The notes under the pieces were generated by a model. It saw only the letters and a program-made list of their open reading frames with translations, was not told where the DNA came from and did not search any database. A program made the position numbers and the translations under genes. From JAVJUS01 sp040220455 (GTDB taxonomy: Bacteria > Pseudomonadota > Alphaproteobacteria > DSM-16000 > Inquilinaceae): a stretch of 64,000 nt of DNA. Location of the stretch: assembly GCA_040220455.1 (NCBI GenBank), contig JAVJUS010000080.1, positions 59,919 through 123,918 of the forward strand. Direction: 5' to 3'. Shown here piece after piece: positions 27,009 through 35,988 of this stretch. Position 1 is the first letter of the stretch, and each line of letters begins with the position of its first letter.

Positions 27009-28469
27009 ATGCCAACCAGGACCCTCGCCCTTCTGGGCACGGCGAGCGCGCTCGCCATCGCGGCGCTCGCCGGACCGGCGCCCGCCGTCGCCGAGGACAT
27101 CGTGCTCAACATGGCCGCGCCGGACTGGCCGCCGACCCGGTTCATGCAGGAAGAGGCCGACCGCAGCTACACCGCGCCCAGCGGCAACAACGTCCGCCTG
27201 CAGATCGACTTCATCCCCTGGCCCAGCTTCTACGAGCGCGTCGCCGCCTCGCTGACCTCGGGCGAGCAGAAGTACCAGATGCTCGTGACCGACAGCCAGT
27301 GGCTCGGCTCGTTCATCGAAGGCGGGTACTACATGGACCTGACCGGCCTGATCGCCGAGGACGAGGAACTCCAGGCGATCATGCAGGACCTGCACCCGGC
27401 CCTGGTGTCGGCCTATTCGACCTATCCGCACATCCCGGTCACCGAGCTCCAGGAATACCCGGATCCGAACGCCAACTACTACGGCTTCCCGCAGATGCCG
27501 GACACCTACGTGACCTGGTATCGCGAGGACCTGTTCTGCAACGAGACCGAGTCGGCCGATTTCGAGGCCGAGTACGGTGCGCCGCTGCCCTGCACCTACG
27601 AGGACTGGGAGGATGTCGACTGGGAGCGCTTCGACCAGATCGGCACATTCTTCCGCCGTTCGGCCGGCGACGCGCTGGGCGACGGGACGGCCGACGACGA
27701 GTTCTACGGCATCGCCTACCAGGCCGGTAAGGGCTACGACTTCTCCACGATGCAGATCAACGCCTTCATCTGGCAGTACGGCGGTAGTATCTGGGACGAG
27801 TCCACCGAGCCGGAGGGCCAGGCCGAAGGCGTCGTCAACTCCGACGTCGCGGTCGAGGCGTTCGAGCACTATCTGAGCATGCTCGAACACATGCCGCCGG
27901 CCTGGCAGACCGGTCAGATGGACATCTTCCAGATCCAGGAGCTCTACCTTCAGGGCAAGGTCGCCGCGATCATCAACTGGGTCGGCCTGGCCGAGCCGGT
28001 GCTCGATCCGGAAACCTCGACCGTCTCCGAGGTCTCGGCATTCGCCCGCGCGCCGGGGCTGCGCCAGGAGGACGGCTCGATCTCGCGCTGGGCCAATATC
28101 GGCGGCCAGCCCTTCGTCCTGACCACCTGGAACTCCGACACGGTCGTGCGCGAGGCGCTCGATTTCGTGAAGTGGTGGGAATCCGAGGAGGTCCAGAAGA
28201 AGTTCGCCGCCAATGGCGGGCAGTCGGGCCTGCGGTCGGTCATGGAGCTGCCGGAATACAACGACTACCGGCCCTGGAACCGGGCACACGTGGAGTCGCT
28301 CGACTGGCAGAAGGACGTCTGGCACATCCCCGAGTTCTTCGAGCTGCTGACCCAGCAGCAGGAGGAGTTCGACAAGGCCATCACCGGCCAGATCGACGCC
28401 CGCGAGGCGCTCGACGAGGTCGCGGAGTTCCAGCAGGAAGTGCTGGAAGACGCCGGCCGCATCGAGTGA
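27009..28469 (+). CDS. ABC importer periplasmic binding protein (family 1)
   Basis: A 486-residue secreted binding protein, long for its class. A signal peptide is clear (TLALLGTASALAIAALAGPAPAVAED written in segments: hydrophobic core 5-20, cleavage near Ala-Glu-Asp at about 25). The mature part has family-1 features such as FQIQELYLQGKVAAIINWVG and WWESEEVQKKFAANGG. RBS AAAGGGAGG lies before ATG 27009. It belongs to the operon with two permeases and two ATPases, a layout known for the rhizobial glycerol importer GlpSTPQV (from memory); the ligand here is probably a polyol or sugar. Confidence 0.88.
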   Translation: MPTRTLALLGTASALAIAALAGPAPAVAEDIVLNMAAPDWPPTRFMQEEADRSYTAPSGNNVRLQIDFIPWPSFYERVAASLTSGEQKYQMLVTDSQWLGSFIEGGYYMDLTGLIAEDEELQAIMQDLHPALVSAYSTYPHIPVTELQEYPDPNANYYGFPQMPDTYVTWYREDLFCNETESADFEAEYGAPLPCTYEDWEDVDWERFDQIGTFFRRSAGDALGDGTADDEFYGIAYQAGKGYDFSTMQINAFIWQYGGSIWDESTEPEGQAEGVVNSDVAVEAFEHYLSMLEHMPPAWQTGQMDIFQIQELYLQGKVAAIINWVGLAEPVLDPETSTVSEVSAFARAPGLRQEDGSISRWANIGGQPFVLTTWNSDTVVREALDFVKWWESEEVQKKFAANGGQSGLRSVMELPEYNDYRPWNRAHVESLDWQKDVWHIPEFFELLTQQQEEFDKAITGQIDAREALDEVAEFQQEVLEDAGRIE

Positions 28470-28559
28470 CGCACGCTTCGACGTCACGGCCGGGCCGGGG
28501 CCTCGCCCCGGCCCGTGCCGCGGCACGGACGATTCTTTCCTGGCAGTTCGGACGGGGCG

Positions 28560-29504
28560 ATGGCGGCGACCGACACGACGGCTGAGCGGGGCGGCGCGCC
28601 CGCCGCGCGGGGATTCAATCCGGTGGCCTGGGCGCTGGCGCCGGAACGGCGCGGCGGCCTGCTGGTGGCACCGGCGATCATCACGCTGTTCGTGATGAAC
28701 ATCTTTCCGCTGATGTGGTCGCTCGGCCTCAGCTTCTTCAACTACCGGGCCAACCGGCTGACGGTGCCGGACTTCGTCTGGTTCCGTAACTTCGAGCGGG
28801 TGCTGACCGACGACGATGTCTGGGAGCGCTTCCAGACCACGGCGATCGTCGTCGGCTCCTCGGTCGCGCTTCAGCTCGTCATCGGCTTCGCGCTGGCGCT
28901 GCTGTTCGCCAAGTCGTTCCCGGGGCGGCGCATCCTGCTGATGCTGGTGCTGACGCCGATGATGCTGTCCTTCGTCGCGGTCGGCGTGTTCTTCAAGCTG
29001 TTCTACGAGCCGACCTTCGGGCTGGTCAGCCAGGCGGTGGCGATCTTCACCGGCGAGCCGTTCGTCGTGCTGTCCACGCCCACGGGGGCGCTGATCGGCA
29101 TCATCGTCGCCGATGCCTGGATGTGGTCGCCCTTCGTCATGCTGCTGGTCCTCGCGGGCCTGGTGAGCGTGCCGAAATACCTCTACGAGGCGGCGGAGAT
29201 CGACCGGGCCAACTGGTGGCGCCGGTTCCGCACGATCACCTTTCCCTACATCAAGGGCCTGCTGCTGCTCGCGGTCCTGTTCCGGACGATCGAGACCTTC
29301 AAGCTGTTCGACATCGTCTACCTGATCACCCAGGGCGGCCCCGGATCCTCGACGGAGACGATCGCCGTCTACGTCTACCGCATGGCCTTCCAGTACTTCC
29401 GCACCAGCCAGGCCTCGGCCCTGGCCTATATCGTCCTGTTCGTCGTGATCGTGCTGACGAGCCTGTATCTCTACGCCGTCCGGCGCACCAGCGAGGCGAG
29501 GTGA
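28560..29504 (+). CDS. ABC importer permease 1 (UgpA/MalF-like)
   Basis: A 314-residue inner-membrane permease with six predicted helices, beginning GLLVAPAIITLFVMNIFPLMW. The EAA loop is YLYEAAEIDRANWWRRFRTITFP. The chosen ATG at 28560 lies 90 bases after the binding-protein stop; a GTG 15 codons earlier is in frame but less likely. The C-terminus is basic. Confidence 0.92.
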   Translation: MAATDTTAERGGAPAARGFNPVAWALAPERRGGLLVAPAIITLFVMNIFPLMWSLGLSFFNYRANRLTVPDFVWFRNFERVLTDDDVWERFQTTAIVVGSSVALQLVIGFALALLFAKSFPGRRILLMLVLTPMMLSFVAVGVFFKLFYEPTFGLVSQAVAIFTGEPFVVLSTPTGALIGIIVADAWMWSPFVMLLVLAGLVSVPKYLYEAAEIDRANWWRRFRTITFPYIKGLLLLAVLFRTIETFKLFDIVYLITQGGPGSSTETIAVYVYRMAFQYFRTSQASALAYIVLFVVIVLTSLYLYAVRRTSEAR

Positions 29505-29506
29505 CC

Positions 29507-30373
29507 ATGGCGCGCTTCCGCACCACCGGCGACGCGGGCTGGGGCCGGACGGCCGCCGCGGCCGTCGTCAGCCTGATCTACTTCTTCCCGGTCCTCTGGA
29601 TCATCCTGACCGCGTTCAAGACGCGCGCCGACGCGCTCGCCGTGCCGGCCAAGTTCTTCTTCGTGCCGACCCTGGACAATTTCGTGCGGGTGTTCTCGCG
29701 CGCGGGGGTCGGCAGCGATCAGGAGTTCTCGACCGGCTTCGATCTGTTCTTCTTCAACTCGATCTTCATCGCCGGTTCGAGCGTGATCCTGGCGCTGATC
29801 ATCGGGACCCTGGCGGCCTACGGCTTCTCGCGCCATCCGCTGCGCGGCAACGACACTTACCTCTTCATCATCCTGACCACGCGCATGCTGCCTCCGATCG
29901 TGGTCATCATCCCGATCTTCCTGATGTTCCGGGTCACGGGCCTGTCGGGCACGTATATCGGCATCATCATGCTCTACACCGCGTTCAACCTTCCCTTCGC
30001 GATCTGGATGATCAAGAGCTTCTTCGACGAGCTCAACCGGGAGGTCGAGGACGCCGCGCGGCTCGACGGCAGTACCGAGCCCCGGGTCTTCCGGCTGATC
30101 TGCCTGCCCCAGGTCAAGGCGGGCTTGGCCGCGACGGCGGTCTTCGCCCTTATCCTGACCTGGAACGAGTTCCTCTTCGCGCTGCTGCTGACGGGCACGG
30201 AGACGCGCACCGTCCCGGTCGCCATGGCGCGCACCATCGGCGGGGAGATCGGTGTCGACTGGGGGCTGCTGGCGGCCATCGTCTGCCTGTTCCTGATCCC
30301 CGTCTTCGTCGTCACCTATGCGCTGCAGAACCAGCTTCTGCGCGGCGTCACCTTCGGGACGGTGCGGCGATGA
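29507..30373 (+). CDS. ABC importer permease 2 (UgpE/MalG-like)
   Basis: A 288-residue second permease. Helix 1 is AAAVVSLIYFFPVLWIILTAF, and the EAA loop is LNREVEDAARLDGSTEPRVFRLICLP, typical of MalG-group proteins. ATG 29507 follows GAGGCGAGG, two bases after the preceding stop. The end overlaps the second ATPase by four bases. Confidence 0.92.
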   Translation: MARFRTTGDAGWGRTAAAAVVSLIYFFPVLWIILTAFKTRADALAVPAKFFFVPTLDNFVRVFSRAGVGSDQEFSTGFDLFFFNSIFIAGSSVILALIIGTLAAYGFSRHPLRGNDTYLFIILTTRMLPPIVVIIPIFLMFRVTGLSGTYIGIIMLYTAFNLPFAIWMIKSFFDELNREVEDAARLDGSTEPRVFRLICLPQVKAGLAATAVFALILTWNEFLFALLLTGTETRTVPVAMARTIGGEIGVDWGLLAAIVCLFLIPVFVVTYALQNQLLRGVTFGTVRR

Positions 30374-31497
30374 CCGCGGCAATGAGCGAAACGACCGCGG
30401 CCGGGGCCGCCGCCTCGGAAATCCGCATCGAGAAGCTGACCAAGCGGTTTGGCAACCTCGTCGCCGTCGACGCGGTCGACCTGACGATCGGGGCGGGGGA
30501 GGTGATGTGCCTGCTCGGCCCCTCGGGCTGCGGCAAGACGACGACGCTGCGCATGGTCGCGGGGCTGGAGTTCGCCACCGAGGGGGCGATCTGGCTCGGC
30601 GGCCGGCGGGTCGACCACCTGCCGGCGCGCCAGCGCAACGTCGCCATGTCGTTCCAGTTCTACGCCCTCTACGCCTCGATCTCGGTGGCCGACAACCTGG
30701 CCTATCCGCTCCACGCCGAGGGGCTGGGCCGGGCGGAGATCGAGCGCCGGGTCAAGCGGGTGGCGGAGATCCTGCAGCTCGACCGGATCATGGACCGGCT
30801 GCCCGACCAGCTCTCGGAGGGCGAGAAGCAGCGCGTCGCGGTCGGCCGGTCGATCGTGCGCGACCCGACCTGCTTCCTGTTCGACGAGCCGCTGTCGCGC
30901 CTCGACGTCCAGCTCCGCGAGCAGATGCGCGGCGAGATCAAGGAGGTGCTCTCCGGTCTCGCCAAGCCGTCGGTCATCGTCACCCACGACCAGCTCGAGG
31001 CGTTGAGCATGGCCGACCGCATCGCGGTGATGCAGGCCGGGATCATCGAGCAGGTCGCGACGCCGCACGAGATCTTTGCCCGGCCGGAGAACGTCTTCGT
31101 TGCCGGCTTCATCGGCACGCCGCAGATGAACCTGATTCCGGCGACGGTGACCGGGCGCGAGGGGCGGCGCCTCCGGCTCGACGTCGCCGGCCAGGCGATC
31201 GGCGTCGAGGCCGGCGCCCGGGCCGAGGGCATCGCGGACGGCGCCTCGGTCACCCTGGGCGTGCGCCCGCGCGCCTTCGCCCTGACCGACGAGACGGAGG
31301 ACAGCCTCGTCGCGCGCGTCGACATCGTCGAGCCGATGGGCGCGGAGACGCTGCTGCACCTGATCGAGGGCGACCAGGACCTGCGCGTCGTGGTGCCCCG
31401 GACGGTGCGGCCGAGCCCGGGCGAGCAGGTGCGCATCCGCCACGCGCCCGACCAGGCCCATCTCTTCGACGAGACCGGACGGAGGGTGAGCGCATGA
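30370..31497 (+). CDS. ABC importer ATPase 2, altered signature motif
   Basis: A 375-residue MalK/UgpC-type ATPase, clearly different from ATPase 1. Walker A GPSGCGKTT, Q-loop FQFYALYAS, Walker B FLFDEPLSRLD and switch His206 (VTHDQ) are normal. The signature reads LSEGEKQR (148-155), with Glu150 where Gly is expected. A C-terminal TOBE domain is present (GVRPRAFALTDETED). Combined with Pro192 of ATPase 1, the two changes affect one and the same composite ATP site of a heterodimer. Coupled to both neighbours by ATGA overlaps. Confidence 0.92.
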   Translation: MTAAMSETTAAGAAASEIRIEKLTKRFGNLVAVDAVDLTIGAGEVMCLLGPSGCGKTTTLRMVAGLEFATEGAIWLGGRRVDHLPARQRNVAMSFQFYALYASISVADNLAYPLHAEGLGRAEIERRVKRVAEILQLDRIMDRLPDQLSEGEKQRVAVGRSIVRDPTCFLFDEPLSRLDVQLREQMRGEIKEVLSGLAKPSVIVTHDQLEALSMADRIAVMQAGIIEQVATPHEIFARPENVFVAGFIGTPQMNLIPATVTGREGRRLRLDVAGQAIGVEAGARAEGIADGASVTLGVRPRAFALTDETEDSLVARVDIVEPMGAETLLHLIEGDQDLRVVVPRTVRPSPGEQVRIRHAPDQAHLFDETGRRVSA

Positions 31498-31919
31498 GCG
31501 ATCCGGCAGGCCCCGGCGGCATCGACCGCCGCGCCGACATCGACCATTTCAGCCCGGACCCCTACGCGGAGCCGGCGCCGACGGCCGGCCACCCGAACTA
31601 CATGGCGCGCGACGCCGGCGCGGCGGGCATGTCGAAGCGCACGGCCAACGCCATCGAGTTCGGCATCATCGCCTTCTGCCTCGCCTCGCTGGCCTTCATC
31701 GTCCAGCCCTTCTCGCAAGACCTGTTCACGGTCGGGGCGGCGGCGGTCGTCCTGGGCGCGCTCGCCTTCAACCTGATTCCCTTCGCCAAGCCCGGCGCGC
31801 CGCTCAAGGGCGTGATCAAGGCGGCGATCATCATCGCGATCATCCTGGTCGTCGCGGTCGCCCTGGCTCTGTTGGTGAGCTGGCTCTACACCCTGTACCT
31901 GCAGGCGAGCCGGCCGTAG
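31494..31919 (+). CDS. Small membrane protein of the importer operon
   Basis: A 141-residue protein whose ATG overlaps the ATPase 2 stop. The first 50 residues are hydrophilic and Pro/Asp-rich. Then come three hydrophobic segments: FGIIAFCLASLAFIVQPF, VGAAAVVLGALAFNLIPF and IKAAIIIAIILVVAVALALLV. I do not recognise a family. Small integral proteins accompany some polyol importers (for example GlpU with GlpSTPQV, from memory), so an accessory transporter subunit is plausible. The stop TAG sits eight bases from the first GTAGG of a REP array. Confidence 0.75.
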   Translation: MSDPAGPGGIDRRADIDHFSPDPYAEPAPTAGHPNYMARDAGAAGMSKRTANAIEFGIIAFCLASLAFIVQPFSQDLFTVGAAAVVLGALAFNLIPFAKPGAPLKGVIKAAIIIAIILVVAVALALLVSWLYTLYLQASRP

Positions 31920-31926
31920 GGCGCCC

Positions 31927-32219
31927 GTAGGTCGGCCGAGCGCCAGCGAGCCCGACATCCGCGGCGGCGGGGCGGGTCCGCGCCCGTCGGGTTCGCTTCG
32001 CTCGACCGACCCAGCTTCTCCACACCCGTAGGTCGGCCGAGCGCCAGCGAGCCCGACATTCCCGGCGGTCGGCCCGGTCCGCGCCCGTCGGGTTCGCTTC
32101 GCTCGACCGACCCACGCTTCTCCACACCCGTAGGTCGGCCGAGCGCCAGCGAGCCCGACATTCCCGGCGGTCGGCCTGGTCCGCGCCCGTCGGGTTCGCT
32201 TCGCTCGACCGACCTACGG
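31927..32219. repeat. Three tandem ~101-bp units, each a pair of inverted REP-like elements
   Basis: Units start at 31927, 32028 and 32130. Each has a forward element (GTAGGTCGGCCGAGCGCCAG, ending CCCGACA), a ~27-bp GC-rich spacer and an inverted element (TCGGGTTCGCTTCGCTCGAC, ending CCGACC). The last unit ends in CCGACCTAC at 32213-32218. Units 2 and 3 are almost identical. This resembles the BIME organisation of enterobacterial REPs. It fills the gap between the importer operon and the convergent PfkB gene. Confidence 0.85.
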
Positions 32220-32250
32220 TCTCTCCGGCAGCCCGGCGCACCGCCGCCCG

Positions 32251-33192
32251 TCACGCAAGCGTCTCGTAGGTCTCCATCACCTCGACCGCGTGGTCGAAGT
32301 CGCGGATGCCGGCGTCCGAGCCGAGGCCGGTGGCGACCAGGCCCGAGGCGGCGGTGCCCAGGCGGCACGCGGTCTCCACGTCCCAGCCCTCGGCCAGCCC
32401 GGCGATGAAGCCCGCGCAATAGGCGTCGCCGCAGCCGGTCGTGTCGGTCACGGCGACCTTGAAGGCCGGGATGCGCGCCGTGCCGTCCGGCGTCGCCAGG
32501 AACGAGCCCTTCTCCCCCCATTTGAAGATGCAGGCCCCGGCACCCCGGTCCATGAAGAACCGGGCGATGTCGGCCGGCTCGTCCAGGCCGGAGATGAAGG
32601 CGGCTTCCTCCATGCTCGGCATGAAGAAGTCGACATGCGGCAGGGCGGGCTCGATCAGGGCGAGCGTGCCGTCGTTCGGCGCGATCAGGTCGAAGGTCAC
32701 CGTCGCGCCGTGGCCCTTGCACGCCTTCAGGAAAGCCGCCGTCGGGGCCCCGTCGAAGGCGGCCAGCAGGCCCGAGCCGCCCATGTGCACGAAGCGTCCG
32801 GCGCAGATCGGCGCGATCTCCGCGTCCTCGATCGTGAGGTGATCCGAGGCGCCGCGGTTGTGCAGCGCCGGCCGGTCGCCGTTGGGCCGGATGTTGAGGA
32901 TGGTCGCGGAGGTCGGCACGCCGTGGACGCGTTTGACGCCCCAGGTCTCGACCCCGTGGCGCTTGTAGGTGTCGACGATGAAGTCGCCCTTCTCGTCGGC
33001 CCCGACCGCGCCGACGGCCAGCGTCTTCAGGCCGAGCTTGGCGCAGTCGATCGCCGTGCCGGCGGCGGTGCCGGCGACCGTCAGGCGGATTTCGTCGATG
33101 AAGGCGACGCTGCCGCCCTCCGGGATCGCCTCGACCGGCCGGCCCAGGATGTCGAGGATCGTCAGGCCGACGCAGGCCACGTCGTGATGCAT
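32251..33192 (-). CDS. PfkB-family carbohydrate kinase
   Basis: A 313-residue ribokinase-like kinase that would phosphorylate a sugar or nucleoside with ATP. The C-terminal signature DTTGCGDAYCAGF contains the anion hole and catalytic Asp. The N-terminus VACVGLTILDILGRPVEAIPEGG and the sugar-binding region TVAGTAAGTAIDCAKLG (usual GGxxxN replaced by AGTAAGT) are visible. Substrate unknown. Downstream of the amidohydrolase at 33299 in the same direction, with a 106-bp gap. The probable SD (GGAG) lies 10 bases before ATG. Confidence 0.9.
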   Translation of the reverse strand: MHHDVACVGLTILDILGRPVEAIPEGGSVAFIDEIRLTVAGTAAGTAIDCAKLGLKTLAVGAVGADEKGDFIVDTYKRHGVETWGVKRVHGVPTSATILNIRPNGDRPALHNRGASDHLTIEDAEIAPICAGRFVHMGGSGLLAAFDGAPTAAFLKACKGHGATVTFDLIAPNDGTLALIEPALPHVDFFMPSMEEAAFISGLDEPADIARFFMDRGAGACIFKWGEKGSFLATPDGTARIPAFKVAVTDTTGCGDAYCAGFIAGLAEGWDVETACRLGTAASGLVATGLGSDAGIRDFDHAVEVMETYETLA

Positions 33193-33272
33193 GGGGGACG
33201 CGCTCCGGTGGGGATGGGCGAGGGGCGACAGGGCGAAGGGAGCCCGAGGCCGCCGTACGATGTGGCCGGCGT

Positions 33273-33301
33273 TGTCGGGCTCGTTTCGCCCGGGCGACCT
33301 A
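33273..33301. repeat. Degenerate REP-like element
   Basis: TGTCGGGCTCGTTTCGCCCG followed by GGCGACCTA is a diverged inverted copy. Its last three bases (CTA, 33299-33301) form the TAG stop of the minus-strand amidohydrolase. Confidence 0.5.
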
Positions 33302-34576
33302 TTCGGCCGCCTCGCGGGCCGCCCCGGCCCGTCCCCGCGGCGCCTTGTGGAAGGCGCCGTCCTTCATGATCGCCAGGAACCGGTCGCTGTCCTGAAGGAT
33401 CCGGATATCGGCGGAGGGGTCGCCGTCGACCAGCAGCAGGTCGGCCAGCGCGCCCTCGGCGACCAGACCCAGCTCGCCCGGCATCATCATGATCTCCCCG
33501 CCGAACTTGGTCGCGGAGACGATCGCCTCCATCGGCGTGAAGCCGAGGAGATTGACGAAGTGCTCCAGGTCGCGGGCGTCGGTGCCGATCGGGTTCCAGG
33601 CGAAGCCATAGTCGCCGCCCGGCAGGATGCGTACGCCCCGCTTCTTGAGGTCCTTCATGGTCTCGCAGGCGATCTCGAGCTCGCGGCGGAAGCCCATGGA
33701 GGTCGCGATCTCCGTGGTCAGGCCCCAGGGCCCGGCCTCGTTGACGGTGGCGTAGGTGATGCCGACCGTCGGCATGACGAAGACCTCGTCCTTGTACTTC
33801 TCCAGCATGTCCTTCGCCTCGGCGTCGGCGAAGGTGGCGTGGTTGATCAGCCGCGCGCCGTGCTTGAGCGAGAGCTTGATCGACTGGGCGCTGCGGGCGT
33901 GGACGGCCACGCGCTTGCCGTGGGAGACGCCGACCTGGCAGACGGCGGCGATCTCCTCCTCGGTCATCACCGTCGTCTCGGCGCGGGCGTGGGGCACGAA
34001 CTCGTCGCCCGAGGGATTGATCTTGAGCGTGTCGACCCCCTCGCGCACCAGCACGCGCGCATGGCGGCGGAACTCGTCGGCGCCGTCGCACACGATGGCG
34101 AAGCAGTCCCGATCCAGATGCATCAGCCGGATGTCGCCGAGGCCCGAGCTGACGGTGAGCTCCGGCGTCGCCGCGAGCATGCGCGGGCCGGGGAAATCGC
34201 CGGCATTGATGGTGTTGCGGATCACCACGTCCAGCCGGGCCTTGGCCGAGGCCATGCTGTTCAGGCTCGTGAACCCGGCGTCGAGATACCGCTTCGCGTT
34301 CTTGAGCGAGAGGACGATGTGCTCCTCGGTCGGGATCTCGCTGAGCGCAGTCAGGGTCGGCGTGTCGGCGAAGGTGACGTGGGCGTGGGCCTCGACCATG
34401 CCGGGCATCAGCGTGGCGCCGCCGCCGTCGACGACTTCCGCGCCGTCGGCGGCCAGCGGCTCGCCCTGGCGCACCACCGCCTTGATGCGGTTGTTCTCGA
34501 CCAGCACCTCGCCCGGGAAGGGCGCGGCGCCGGTGCCGTCGATGATCGAGACATTGGTGAAGCGGATCGCGGCCAT
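33299..34576 (-). CDS. Metal-dependent amidohydrolase
   Basis: A 425-residue amidohydrolase. His64-x-His66 (VEAHAHVTF) begins the site; the Lys is in VDTLKINPSGD, histidines in RVAVHARSAQS and RLINHATFAD, and the Asp in LPGGDYGFAW. The Met at 34576 has a strong site (GAGGGAGG) and gives the normal N-terminus; 51 further open codons upstream are rejected. Divergent from the Gfo/Idh gene over a gap with a TTGACA box and a palindrome. It may act with the PfkB kinase on the solute imported by the upstream transporter. Confidence 0.88.
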   Translation of the reverse strand: MAAIRFTNVSIIDGTGAAPFPGEVLVENNRIKAVVRQGEPLAADGAEVVDGGGATLMPGMVEAHAHVTFADTPTLTALSEIPTEEHIVLSLKNAKRYLDAGFTSLNSMASAKARLDVVIRNTINAGDFPGPRMLAATPELTVSSGLGDIRLMHLDRDCFAIVCDGADEFRRHARVLVREGVDTLKINPSGDEFVPHARAETTVMTEEEIAAVCQVGVSHGKRVAVHARSAQSIKLSLKHGARLINHATFADAEAKDMLEKYKDEVFVMPTVGITYATVNEAGPWGLTTEIATSMGFRRELEIACETMKDLKKRGVRILPGGDYGFAWNPIGTDARDLEHFVNLLGFTPMEAIVSATKFGGEIMMMPGELGLVAEGALADLLLVDGDPSADIRILQDSDRFLAIMKDGAFHKAPRGRAGAAREAAE

Positions 34577-34678
34577 GGCGGTTCCTCCCTCGTCGTGCCG
34601 GGCCGTTGGTTCGGCCTCGCCGTCGCGCCGCGCCGTCCCGCGCGGTCTTGCCGGAAGGATACCGGCGACGGGCGCGAT

Positions 34679-34720
34679 TTGACAGATTATTGTGTGTCTA
34701 AGGCATTGCCGCGCAATGCC
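34679..34720 (+). promoter_or_regulatory. Promoter region with TTGACA and an operator-like palindrome
   Basis: TTGACA at 34679-34684 is a perfect -35 box for plus-strand transcription to 34780. A perfect 8+3+8 inverted repeat, GGCATTGC-CGC-GCAATGCC (34702-34720), covers the expected -10 and start, as a repressor site would. The half-motif CTAAGGCATT (34698-34707) resembles CTAAGACATT in the promoter of the importer at 25705. Confidence 0.45.
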
Positions 34721-34779
34721 GTTCGACAAGGCGCGGACATCGCGAACCGTGCCGGGAAACGAAGGGGGAGGCGACGCCG

Positions 34780-35949
34780 ATGACGGGGAAACCGCTCAGG
34801 GTCGGCATGATCGGCTACGGCTTCATGGGCAAGGCGCATTCAAACGCCTATCGCCAGGTGGGCCGGTTCTTTCCGGAACTCGAGCATCGACCGGTGCTGG
34901 CCGCGCTGTGCGGCCGCTCCGCCGACAAGGCGAAGGCCTTCGCGGAGACCTGGGGCTACGAGAGCGTGGAGGGCGACTGGCGCGATCTCGTCAGGCGCGA
35001 CGACATCGACCTGATCGACATCGGCACGCCCAACGACACCCATCGCGACATCGCCGTCGCGGCGGCCGAGGCCGGCAAGTGGGTCGTCTGCGAGAAGCCG
35101 CTGGCCATGGACGCGGCGGAGGGCGAGGCGATGGTCGCGGCGATCGAGGCCGCGGGCGTGCCCAACATGGTCTGGTTCAACTACCGCCGGGTGCCCGCGA
35201 TCTCGCTCGCCCGCCGGCTGGTCGACGAGGGCCGGATCGGCCGGCCCTACCACTACCGGGCCACCTATCTCCAGGACTGGACGATCGCCGAGGACGTGCC
35301 CCAGGGCGGGGCGACGCTCTGGCGCCTGGACGCCGCGCGGGCCGGATCGGGCGTGACGGGCGACCTGCTCGCCCACTCGATCGACACGGCCATGTGGCTG
35401 AACGGCCCGATCGAGCAGGTCGTCGCGATGACGGAGACCTTTGTCAAGCAGCGCCGCCACCAGGAAACGGGCGAGGTCCGCCCGGTGACGGTCGACGACG
35501 CGGTCGCCTTGCTGGCCCGCTTCGAGAACGGCTCGATGGGGACCTTCGAGTCCACGCGCTACGCCCGGGGCCGCAAGAACTACAAGACGTTCGAGCTCGA
35601 CGGCGCCGACGGCTCCGTGCATTTCGACCTGGAAGATCCCCAGTACCTGGACTTCTACGAGCACACGGCCCATGCCACCGGCCGCAAGGTGGAGGACCAC
35701 CTGACCGGCTGGCGGCGCATCCACGTCACCAATTTCGAGCACCCCTACATGGACCACTGGTGGGTGCCGGGCTGCACGATCGGCTACGAGCACACCTTCA
35801 CCCACGCGCTCGCCGACTTCCTGCGCGGGGTGGAGACGGGGCATCCGGTTCGGCCGGACTTCCGCGACGCGCTGCAGACCCAGAAGGTCTGCGACGCCGT
35901 GCTGCGCTCGGCGGAGACCGGCCAGTGGGAGGCGACGGGCGTCGCCTGA
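34780..35949 (+). CDS. Gfo/Idh/MocA family oxidoreductase
   Basis: A 389-residue NAD(P)-dependent sugar or inositol dehydrogenase-type enzyme. The Rossmann motif is MIGYGFMGKAHSNAY, the cofactor-side signature is WVVCEKPLAMD with catalytic Lys, and GVTGDLLAHSIDTAMWL carries the conserved His/Asp. It is divergent from the amidohydrolase. RBS GGGGGAGG before ATG 34780. Substrate unknown; the setting suggests polyol or sugar catabolism. Confidence 0.92.
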   Translation: MTGKPLRVGMIGYGFMGKAHSNAYRQVGRFFPELEHRPVLAALCGRSADKAKAFAETWGYESVEGDWRDLVRRDDIDLIDIGTPNDTHRDIAVAAAEAGKWVVCEKPLAMDAAEGEAMVAAIEAAGVPNMVWFNYRRVPAISLARRLVDEGRIGRPYHYRATYLQDWTIAEDVPQGGATLWRLDAARAGSGVTGDLLAHSIDTAMWLNGPIEQVVAMTETFVKQRRHQETGEVRPVTVDDAVALLARFENGSMGTFESTRYARGRKNYKTFELDGADGSVHFDLEDPQYLDFYEHTAHATGRKVEDHLTGWRRIHVTNFEHPYMDHWWVPGCTIGYEHTFTHALADFLRGVETGHPVRPDFRDALQTQKVCDAVLRSAETGQWEATGVA

Positions 35950-35988
35950 GGCGCGGGCCCGGGCGGAGCCGGCGGCGGTGCCGCCGGC

